Shown here piece after piece: positions 45,261 through 60,465 of a stretch of DNA of 64,000 nucleotides. Under the pieces are notes generated by a model, which had not been told where the DNA came from, did no database searches, and saw only the letters and a program-made list of their open reading frames with translations. The translations under genes were made by a program, and so were the position numbers. Position 1 is the first letter of the stretch. Every line of letters begins with the position of its first letter. This DNA is from Apteryx mantelli (taxonomy: Eukaryota > Chordata > Aves > Apterygiformes > Apterygidae), in NCBI RefSeq assembly GCF_036417845.1, contig NC_090011.1, positions 2,190,726 to 2,254,725 on the forward strand. Direction: 5' to 3'.

Positions 45261-48200
45261 ATGTCGCTGGCGGACGAGCTGCTGGCCGACCTGGAGGAGG
45301 CGGCCGAGGAGGAGGAGGAGAACTTCGCCGACGAGGAGGACGAGCCCGCCATCGAGGATGTGCAGGAGGAGACGCAGCTCGACCTGGCCGTGGACTCGGT
45401 CAAGAGCATCGCTAAGCTGTGGGACAGCCGCATGGTGAGGGGGGGCCCAGGAGGAGGAGGGGAAGAGGGGGGACCCGGGGGGGGAGGAGAAGGAGGAGGG
45501 GAAGGAGAATAAGGAGGAGAAGGAGAAGGAGGGGGGAACAGGGGGGTCCTGGGAGGAGGGGGAGACCCGAGGAGGTGCAGGGGGGGTCTGGGGAGAAACA
45601 GAAGAAGAGAGGGGGGGTCATGGGAGCAGAAGAAAGAAGAGAAAAAGAGAAGGATCCTGGGAAAAGAGAAAACTTCTAGGAGAAAGAAAAGCAGGAGAAG
45701 CAGAAGACGCTTCTAGGAGGAGTTGGGGGGGTCCAGGAGGACAGGAAAGGTCCTGGGAGGAGAAGGGGGTGGCCCAGAAGGATGGGGTGTGGGGGGAGAG
45801 CGGGAAGCCCCCCCAGGAGCCCTGGCGGCGCTGTGGGGGCCCTGGCTGCTGCTGCCGGTGGCGGCGGCGTCTCCGGCCGCGACCCAGCGCCCTGTGGCCC
45901 CGCAGTTCGCGGAGATCATGCAGAAGATCGAGGAGTACATCAGCAAGCAGCCCAAAGCCACCGAAGGTGCGGCCCCCCCCCCGATCCCTGACCCCTGTCC
46001 CGGGGGGGCCCCGCGCCGCCCCATGGCAGGGATCGCTCCCCCCTCCCCGAACCGCGCCGGGCGCTGAGCTCGGCCGCTCTCCCGGCAGTGCTGGGGCCGG
46101 TGGAGGCGGCGCCGGAGTACAGGGTCATCGTGGACGCCAACAACCTCACCGTGGAGATCGAGAACGAGCTCAGTGAGTGCCGGGGGGGCCCGGGGGGGGG
46201 CCGGCTGCCACGGGGGGGGGTTCCCCACCCACTTCTCTCTCTGCGGAGGGACTGGGGGGACACTGGGGACGTCCCGGCACCCCCAGAGCGTCCAATGGGG
46301 GGGGGGAGGCTGCTCTTTCCCCCTCCCTGTGGTGCCGGGAGCCGCGTCTCAGCGCTGACATGTTTTGGGGGGCTCCGTCGTTCCCCCCCAGACATCATCC
46401 ACAAGTTCATCCGGGATAAATACTCGAAGCGCTTCCCCGAGCTGGAGTCCCTCGTGCCCAACGCCTTGGACTACATCCGCACCGTCAAGGTAGCGGGGCC
46501 GGAGTGGGGAGACGGCCCGGACGCCTGGGTCCTCTGCCGCCTCCGGAGAGAGGCAGCCGGGAGCCCGGATGCCGGGGAGGGGAGGGGAGGGGAGGGGGGG
46601 CTGTCTCAACCCTCTCCCGCCGCCCCGTCTGCCCCCCCCCCCCAGGAGCTGGGGAACAGCCTGGACAAGTGCAAGAACAACGAGAACGTGCAGCAGATCC
46701 TCACCAACGCCACCATCATGGTGGTGAGCGTCACGGCCTCCACCACCCAGGGGTGAGTCTTGCGCGGGCGCCGGGGGCCGCGGAGCCCGGACGCCAGGGC
46801 TCCATCCCGCTCCGTTCCGCTCCGCTCCGCAGGCAGCAGCTCACAGAGGAGGAGCTGGAGCGCATCGAGGAAGCCTGCGACATGGCGCTGGAGCTCAACC
46901 AGTCCAAGCACCGCATCTACGAGTACGTGGAGTCCCGCATGTCCTTCATCGCCCCCAACCTCTCCATCATCGTCGGCGCCTCCACCGCCGCCAAGATCAT
47001 GGGTGAGCCCCCCCGGCGCCCGCCGTGCCCCCCATCCCGGGGCCGGGGGCCGCTGCCTGACGCCTCCCGCCTGCCCGCAGGCATCGCCGGCGGCCTCACC
47101 AACCTCTCCAAGATGCCGGCCTGCAACATCATGCTGCTGGGGGCGCAGCGCAAGACGCTCTCGGGCTTCTCCAGCACCTCCGTGCTGCCCCACACCGGCT
47201 ACATCTACCACAGCGACATCGTGCAGTCGCTGCCCCCGGTATGGCAGCCCCAGCGCCCCCGTTTTTCCGTTCGTCCCCCCCCCAGTCCCGCGCTGACGCC
47301 CCCCTTTTCCCCCAGGATCTGCGGAGGAAGGCGGCGCGGCTGGTCTCGGCCAAGTGCACCCTGGCGGCGCGGGTGGACAGCTTCCACGAGAGCCAGGACG
47401 GGAAGGTGAGGGGCGGGGGAGGTTTGGGGCGCGAGGGGGGGGTTCTCCGCACCCTCCCGGGGTTCTCCGCACCCTCCCGTCCCCTCCCGGCAGGTCGGCT
47501 ACGACCTGAAGGAGGAGATCGAGCGCAAGTTCGACAAGTGGCAGGAGCCGCCGCCTGTGAAGCAGGTGAAGCCGCTGCCGGCGCCGCTCGACGGGCAGAG
47601 GAAGAAACGGGGGGGCCGCAGGTGAGCGTTGGGGTCTCCCCTAGGTGGGGGGGGGACTTGGGCCTCCTGGGGAGCGTCCCCCCCCCCCCCCAACGCGCTG
47701 CCCTCTGCTCCCTCCGCCCCCCAGGTACCGGAAGATGAAGGAGCGGCTGGGGCTGACGGAGATCCGCAAGCAGGCCAACAGGATGAGCTTCGGCGAGGTG
47801 GGACCTGGGGGGGCGGCGGTGGTGGTGGTGGTGGTGGGGCCCCCCCCTCGCTGCCGCCGCCGCCCCAGCTCGTCACCGCCGCGCGCTCTCGTCCCCTCAG
47901 ATCGAGGAAGACGCCTACCAGGAGGACCTGGGCTTCAGCCTCGGCCACCTGGGCAAGTCGGGCAGCGGGCGCGTGCGGCAGACGCAGGTCAACGAGGCCA
48001 CCAAGGCCAGGATCTCCAAGACCCTCCAGGTGAGGGTTTGCTGGGGGCGGGGGCGGCCTCCCCGTCCCCCTCCGGAGCCGGATCCGGCTGCGTCCCCCCT
48101 TCCCTGGGCCCCCCCTGGCTAACGGCCGTCTCTTCCCAGCGGACGCTGCAGAAGCAGAGTATGGTCTACGGCGGGAAGTCGACGATCCGCGACCGCTCGT

Positions 48201-48615
48201 CCGGGACGGCCTCCAGCGTGGCCTTCACCCCGCTGCAGGTAAGGGGGGGCGACCGGGGCGGGGGGCTCCTTCCCTCCCCGGCCTCCTCCTCCTCCCTGGG
48301 GCAAAGGTTCCCCTCCAGCCAGTCCCGGTTTCTCCATCGCCAGAGCTGTTCAGGGACTGGGAGATACAGGGATGGGATGAGATGGGATGAGATGGGATGG
48401 GATGGGATGGGATGGGATGGGATGGGCCTTCTCATGTGGAAGCGGGGAGAAGCCGGTGCCAGGGTTCAGCCGCTCTCCCTCCCCAGGGCCTGGAGATCGT
48501 CAACCCGCAGGCGGCCGAGAAGAAGGTGGCCGAGGCCAACCAGAAATACTTCTCCAGCATGGCCGAGTTCCTCAAGGTGAAGAGCGAGAAGAGCGGGATC
48601 CTCACCAACTCCTGA
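45261..48615 (+). CDS. PRPF31: Pre-mRNA processing factor 31 (U4/U6 snRNP)
   Basis: PRPF31 holds U4/U6 snRNA with 15.5K and bridges to U5 in the tri-snRNP; human haploinsufficiency causes retinitis pigmentosa. Thirteen coding exons sum to 499 residues, the human length: 45261-45434, 45906-45966, 46089-46172, 46392-46489, 46646-46752, 46833-47002, 47081-47238, 47316-47405, 47494-47621, 47725-47797, 47901-48029, 48140-48238 and 48487-48615. The acidic N terminus (SLADELLADLEEAAEEEEEN) precedes the NOSIC/Nop region: ANNLTVEIENELNIIHKFI, then IAPNLSIIVGASTAAKIMG and GGLTNLSKMPACNI. The basic end has RKKRGGRRYRKMKERLG and SGILTNS. All splice sites are GT-AG and the frame is intact. Confidence 0.98.
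45440..45735 (+). repeat. Purine-rich GGAGGAGAAGGAG tract, PRPF31 intron 1
   Basis: About 300 bases of nearly pure A/G on the plus strand directly follow the exon 1 donor. Confidence 0.8.
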
Positions 48616-49640
48616 GCCGCCGCACGCGCTTCCCACCGGATGCGTTCCCACCGGACTCGCCCCCGCCGCCCTTCCTGGGGCCGGCAGGGGGGGGGACCAT
48701 ACCCTCGGGGGCTTCCCCAGCGCCGGGGCAGGACAAGCCCTGGAGCGTCCCCCTCCCTGGCTCCGGGATCTCCCCCTCCCTGGCTCCAGGATCTCCTCCG
48801 GCTCCGGGACGGGGCTCCGGCGCATGGGAAGGGGGCCAGGAGCCGCCGTTTCCCCCCCTTCCATCCGCAGTTGGATCGGGTTTTTCAGCCTCGATAAATC
48901 TCTGCTGCTGGACCAAGGCGCCGTGTGGGGCCGCGCTGCGCCGTGAGGGGCCCAGGCGTCCGGGGAGCCCCCTCCCCCCCCCCCCGGGGGACACCCCAAG
49001 GCTTGCAGGCTCCACCCCCATGGCTTGGCTGGCCCCGCCCCTGGGGTGTGTCCACACGTGCCATTGGCTGCTTCCCCATTGATTTGCTTCCCCATTGACT
49101 GCCAGCTTGGTGAATGGTAGTGCTGCTTGGCCACGCCTCCTCCGTGCGTCGTTTGGCCATTGGTTTTCTCATCTGACAGTTCAGCCTATTGCTGTTCAGG
49201 AAAGAACTGTGGGCGGCCCCCTCCGGGGTTTGGCCAATGGGGGCCCGGAGGCAGTGGCGGCGCCGCCCCCGCCGCTGGGGGAGCCTGCCGGGGAGCGCTG
49301 CGCTGTGAGTGGCGGCGGTCCTGGCCAATAGGCCGCCTCCGCTCCCAGGTTGGGCTGGCCTCTTACTTCCTTGTCTCTCGCTTGGGGGCGTGGACTCCTT
49401 GTCGCCCCGCCCCCTAGTCTATAAACACAGCAGAGGGTTGACGGGTCCGTGGCTGAGCCAATGAGGAGGGAGAGCGGCGCTGAGTGACAGCAAGGGAAGG
49501 AGGCGGGGCCCCGCGGGCTCACTCCCCGCCCTTTCCTGGCCGCTGCCAATCAGAGGGCGGGCTCTCCTAACAGACGCGCGCGTTGGCCAATGGCAGTCAG
49601 CGGAGGGGCGGGCTCCGCCGCCGGGGCGGAGAGGCGGACG
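48616..49640. other. Spacer PRPF31-CNOT3
   Basis: The PRPF31 3' UTR probably ends near the variant signal GATAAA at 48893. From 49050 to 49600 there are more than ten CCAAT/ATTGG boxes, and GTCTATAAACA (about 49420) is a TATA-like element. No further gene is recognised. Confidence 0.5.
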
Positions 49641-49803
49641 CAGGGAGCCCGCCGCCATCTTGGATGCCGCGGAGACCGAGTCGGCGGTAGGAGAGGGGGA
49701 GGGGGCTGCGACCCGAGCGATCCGCGACACTATCGCGATAATCCGCCTGACAGGCAGCGGCAGGGGACCTCGCCCCGGGCCCCGTCGACCACAGGAGCCT
49801 CCG
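49641..49803 (+). promoter_or_regulatory. CNOT3: CNOT3 core promoter and non-coding exon 1
   Basis: GCCGCCATCTTGGATG (about 49648-49663) is a strong YY1 site typically lying at the start of housekeeping transcripts. The exon ends CCTCCG/GTGAGG at 49803. A second non-coding or partly coding exon begins at 50960 (CCCCGCAG acceptor) and contains the ATG. Confidence 0.6.
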
Positions 49804-49929
49804 GTGAGGACCGGCGGCGCTGGGCGCTACCGGGGCGCCGCGGGGGCCCGGGGAGGGCAGCGGGGGCCGCCGAGGGCCCTGTGGGGGCCGGGGGGGGGGA
49901 GGGCTGCCGGGGCCCGTCCGGGGGGGAAC

Positions 49930-50340
49930 CTATAGGAGCTGGGTCTGTCGTTCCTTTGAGATATAGGCGCCCTATAGGGCCCCCGGGGGCTGCTGGGGTC
50001 CCGGCGGGAGGAATCCCGGAGGGGAGGGGGGGGTCTATAGGGCTCTATAGGGCACTGGGGGGGAAGGGTCTATAGGGGCCCTAGAGAGGGGAGCCTATAG
50101 GGGCGGGTCTATAGGGGTCCTGGAGGAGGAGCCTATAGGAGCCCTGGAGGAGGAACCTATGGGGCGGGTCTATAGGAACCTTGGAGGAGGATTCTATAGA
50201 GGCGGGTCTGTAGAGACCGAGGAGAGACTTATGGAGCAGCTCAGTAAAGACTCTGGAAAAGGAACCTATAGAGCCAAGTTTGTAAGGGTCTAGTAGGAGA
50301 AAGCTATAGGAAACAGGTTTATAGAGGTTTATAGGGTGCA
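49930..50340. repeat. CTATAGGGGTCCTGGAGG array, CNOT3 5' intron
   Basis: About twelve units of 30-35 bases contain GGGTCTATAGG and GGAGGAGGAACCTATAG. Confidence 0.8.
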
Positions 50341-51006
50341 CAGTGAGTTACCATAGGTGTGTAGGTGCTTCGAGGCTGTGTCTAGCAGTGACATGGTATA
50401 GGGAGCAGGGGCTGAGGGAGCAGGATCTATAGGTGACGTGGGGGGCTGTGGGGCAGGGGGCTCCATACGTGCCTGGGCAGGGCGGGGGGACACCGGTATA
50501 GGGGGCAGACGGCGCGGCAGCAACGGCAGGGAGAGGCGGCAGAGCGGGGCCTGTATAGCGCCGCGAGCGCAGCCGTATGGGGCAGAGCATCTGCGTGGGG
50601 ATGGGGCTGCTGTGGGGCGGGCGGTTTTTGGGAACCCCACGGGGATTTGGATCTATATATGAGTATTTACATGTAATAAAACTGCGTTTAGAGATTAAGG
50701 CATGTTCGGTGCCTATAAGAAAAGCCCCTACAGACAAGATTTCTATAGGGGCCTGAAAGCGGGAGCTGCCGGGGCCTGTCCCGGGCAGGGTCTGCGAGAG
50801 GGACCTATAGGGGCTGTGGGATCCGGGCGCCAGGAGGGATGAGGACCGTGCGGGCGCCGCAGCAGGGCTCCCGTGTCCCCGGAGCGGGGGGGCCCCGGCG
50901 TCCGGGGGGCTCCTGGCCCCGCTGTGACCCCCCCGTCCCCCGTGTCCCCCCCCCCGCAGCAGCCGCCCCCTGAAGTGATGCCGAGAGCCCCCCGCTAGGC
51001 ACCAAC

Positions 51007-57031
<6,025 letters not shown>

Positions 57032-57526
57032 CGGGGGCAGCGCCGGGCCCTGATTCCTTCCCCCCCCACCCCCCAAAACCGGGGTGGGGGGGGGCCGGGG
57101 GCAGCCCGGGGTTCCCTCCCCTCCCCTGCCCCCCCTGCATGCAATTCCCGGGGGGCGCCGGGGCCCCGGGGCCGTGGGGTTAGACCCGAAAAAAAAAAAG
57201 CCGTTAAAAACCAGCAGAGTCGTTTAACCCCCCCCCTTCCTCCCCCCCCCCCCCCAATCCCAGCTGGGCTGAGCATTTGGGGGGGGGGCCCTGCCCCGGC
57301 ACCCCCCAAACCCCGGGCCCCCGGCCAGCGTCTCCCGCCCCCATCCTGGGGGTGGCACGGAGGGGGAGGGGGGGTCCCTGGGGGCAGATGGGGGGGTTGG
57401 AAAGTCGCTTCCTGCCCCATTCACCCCCCTCAGCTGCTCCCCGCCCTCCTCCCCCCCCTCCCGCGCTGGCGGTTTAAGATATTTTTCGTAAACCTATTTT
57501 CATTTTGGAAAATATTTATGAATAAA
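57032..57526 (+). terminator. CNOT3: CNOT3 3' UTR and poly(A) signal
   Basis: The UTR ends in an unusually AT-rich block (57478-57536: TATTTTCATTTTGGAAAATA then ATTTATG) with AATAAA at 57521-57526. The AT-rich end contrasts with everything around it and looks conserved in function. Confidence 0.82.
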
Positions 57527-57730
57527 TAGTTTTATATGGACGGGGTTGTCTCGTGGGGGGGGGGGGCTCAGCCCATCCTTCCCCCCCTTTCCCCCCCCCC
57601 CTTGGCACTGAGCTGCTCCGGTCCCGATACAGCATCTCCCCCCCCCCCTTGGTTTACGGGATGGTTCGTTGCAAGGCTCGAGGGACCCAGGAGTCCTGCA
57701 GCCCAGTTCTGGGGGGTCCGGGGGGGGGGT

Positions 57731-59709
57731 TCAGCGGGGTTTGGGGGGCCCCCGGCGCTGCCGGGCCAGGTGGGGGTTGAACTGGGAGTTGTAGGGCCGC
57801 GTGCGGTCGTCGGCCGGGGGGGTGGCGGCGGCGGCGGGCGGCTCCCGGGGCCCCGCCAGCAGCGCCCGCGTCCTGGCCCGCTCGGCCTCTTCCCGCTGCA
57901 GCCGCTCCCGGCGCAGCTCCTCCAGCGACGGCGGCCTGCGGGACGAGGGCGGCAGCTGCCACCGGAGCCCCCGCGGCGCCACGGGGGCCCCTGCTCCGGG
58001 GGCACGAAGGGAGGAGATGCCCCGGCTCCTGGGGCAGTTGTGACCCCCCTACTCGGGCAGAAAGGGAAGAGACGCCCTTGTCCCTGCCCCAAAAGGCTCT
58101 AGGGGGGCAGTTGTAACCCGCTATGGGGGCAGCAGATGGGCAGATGCCCCCACTCTTTGCCCCAGCAGGTTCCGGGGGCAGTTGTGACCCCCTACCCGGG
58201 GCAGAAAGCGAAGACGTGCCCTTGTACCTGCCCCGAAAGGCTCCAGGGGGGCAGTTGTGACCCGCTATGGGGGCAGGAGCACAGGAGATGCCCCCATTCC
58301 CTGCCCCAGCTGGCTTTGGGGGCAGTTGTTACCCCCTCCCTGGGGCAGAAGGGGAGGAAATGCCCCGGTCCCTGCCCCAGCCAGCCCCCGGGGGCAGTTG
58401 TGACCCGCTCTGGGGGGCAGGAAGGGGGGGAGATGCCCCAGCTGTGGGGGGGGGGGGGCCGCTGCGGTGGGAATTGCTGGGAGCAGGTGCCGGCTCACCC
58501 TGCCGCCCGGCTCTCGGGCCGCCGCTCCCGCTGCCGCCGCTGCTCCCGCTCCCGGCGCGCTCCCTTCTTCCGCAACTGCTTCTCCATCTCCCGCAGCGGG
58601 TCCAGCTTCGCTTTCTGGCCCTCGTCGCGCTCCGCCACCTCCGCCGCCGCCGCCTCGGGCGCCCGCTGGTACCAGGGCGGGCAGGTCTGGGCCTCGGCCG
58701 CGCTCTGGCCCAGGTAGGTCAGCAGCCCCAGGGCCTGTTCCCGGCGCTCCTGGGGGGGGGGACGAGAGGCAGCGTCGGGGGGCGGCGGAGGGAGGGTGGC
58801 TGCCTGCCTCCCTCACCCCCGGCCGCCGCCACCCCGGGGTCCTTCCTCACCTGCTCCTGCCGCTTCTCCTCCTCGTGCTCCTTGTTGGGGGCCGGGGTCC
58901 CGCCGGCCTCGGCCGGGCTGGGGAAGAGCTCGAGGTGGCCGGGGCCGCCGGGGACCAGGGCGGTGCAGTCTGGGGGGCCGGGCCCCCCTCGCGCCTTCTT
59001 CCGCAGCAGCTGGGTCCGGGCCTGCGGGACGCGGTGCGGCTGAGAACCCCCCGCTTTCGACGCAGGGAGGTGTTTTGCCCCCCGTTTTAAAATGGTTTGG
59101 CCCATTCCCCCCCTGCCCCGGTGGAAATAGATTGATCAACCTCCCCCCCTCCCGGGAATGGTTTGATCCCCCCCCTCCAGGGAATGGCTTGACCCATTCC
59201 CCCTTAGAGAATGGTTTGATCCAACATCCCCCATCAAGGAATGGTTTGATCCAACCCCTCCCCAGGGAATGGGCTGATCCAACCCCCCCCAAAGGGAATG
59301 GTTCGACCCAACCCCCCAAAGGAATGGTTTAATCCAACCCCCTCCACCCGGGAATGGTTTGATCCACCCCAAGGGAATGGTTTGATCCGCCCCGCCCCCC
59401 GCACGTGCGCGATGGTCGGGTCCAGCCCCGCCCCCACGTCACGTGGGCGCAGGGCGGGAAAGGCGCCCGCGGCAGCACTGCGCAGGCGCGGCGCGCGCAC
59501 GGCCGTTAGAGCAGCAGCGCGCATGCTCATCCGCCCCCCCCCACACACACACAGCCGCGCATGCGCGGTGCACTCGCCTCCTGCTCCGCCAGCAGCGCCC
59601 GGGCCTCCCGTTTCCGCCGCTCGGCCTCGGCCTCGGCCTCGTCGCGCCGCACCCGGGCCACATTGTCCTTGTTCCGCACGTGCCACGACTTCTTCGGCAG
59701 GATGTTCAT
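57731..59709 (-). CDS. LENG1: Leukocyte receptor cluster member 1
   Basis: LENG1 is a small, charged, largely helical nuclear protein of unknown detailed function, named from the human leukocyte receptor cluster. Exons on the minus strand are 59578-59709, 58851-59021, 58499-58749 and 57731-57935, giving 252 residues (human 264). It starts [20 protein letters not shown], continues [29 protein letters not shown] and [19 protein letters not shown], and ends [17 protein letters not shown], all as in human. Intron 1 has a GC donor (GAG/GCGAGT). The rest are GT-AG and the frame is intact. CNOT3-LENG1 order and tail-to-tail orientation are as in human. Confidence 0.95.
57990..58440. repeat. GGGGGCAGTTGTGACCC array, LENG1 intron 3
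   Basis: Seven units of about 65 bases contain GGGGGCAGTTGTGACCCGCT and GAGATGCCCC. Confidence 0.88.
59130..59400. repeat. GGGAATGGTTTGATCCAACCC array, LENG1 intron 1
   Basis: About nine units of 25-33 bases contain GGGAATGGTTTGATCCAACC. Confidence 0.9.
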
Positions 59710-59779
59710 GGCCGCCGCCGCCGCGCCGCTCGCCTCGCCGCGCCTTCCGCGACGCGGCCTCCCCGCCTGCCCGCAGCGC

Positions 59780-59960
59780 GCGCTGCCATTGGCCAGCGCA
59801 GGCCCGGCCCGCGCCGCCTGATTGGCTGGAGGAGGCTGGCCGGGCCGCGCGGGTCATGCTGGGAGATGTAGTCATCCGCCCGCGTGCCCCCCCCCCCCCG
59901 CGGCATGCTGGGAGCTGTAGGCTTTCCGGGCCGCCATGTTGCGCTCTGTGGTGAGGCGGG
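59780..59960 (-). promoter_or_regulatory. LENG1: LENG1 promoter with two ZNF143-type sites
   Basis: CATGCTGGGAGATGTAGT (59855) and GGCATGCTGGGAGCTGTAG (59902) are two SBS-type elements upstream of the LENG1 ATG, with ATTGG boxes near 59788 and 59821. GCCGCCATGTTG (59931) resembles a YY1 start element on the plus strand. Confidence 0.6.
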
Positions 59961-60193
59961 AGCGGCTCGACGGAGGCGGCTCGGCGGGGGCGGTGCTGCC
60001 CCGGGGGGGCTCCGGGCCCGGTTTAACCCCCCTCTTCCCGGCCCCAGGGCCTCGAGCTCGGCCTGGCCTCGCCCCCCACCCCCTTCTCGGCCTCGTTCCC
60101 CCTCTTCCCGGCCTCGCCCCCCCATCCCGGCCTCGGCCCCCCATCCCCAACGTCGGCGCCACCAACACGGAGCCGCTGGGATCACTCGAGCGC
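59961..60193. other. Spacer LENG1-MBOAT7
   Basis: C-rich, GGCCTCG-repeat sequence of only about 0.25 kb lies between the LENG1 promoter and the MBOAT7 3' end. No TMC4 exon is present. Confidence 0.6.
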
Positions 60194-60199
60194 TTTATT
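60194..60199 (-). terminator. MBOAT7: Poly(A) signal of MBOAT7
   Basis: TTTATT on the plus strand, AATAAA on the gene strand, 0.27 kb after the MBOAT7 stop. Confidence 0.85.
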
Positions 60200-60465
60200 G
60201 AGCTCAGTTTCCTTCCCCTCCGTTCCAGCCTGCGGCCCCCCGGACGCCTGGTCCCCCAAAGCCTCCCTTTAAAAAGCACAGCCCCCCCCGGCACCCCAAA
60301 AGCTCCCCATTTCCCCCCAGGTGCGTATGCCCCCCCCCCCGGTATTGCTCCCTGGACACCTGGGTCCCTGCACTTGGGTTGCACCTGCAGCCCTGTTGCC
60401 CCAGCTCTTCCCGGCTGCCTGGGTCCCTTGGGGGGGGATTTAGGGGTGTCCCCCCCCCCCAAGTA

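Noticed and set aside
59936-60000. A plus-strand gene start (GCCGCCATGTTGCGCTCTGTG then GTGAGG) opposite LENG1
   Set aside because: The YY1-like start and donor are suggestive, but no continuing exon is recognised before MBOAT7; I kept it only as promoter sequence.
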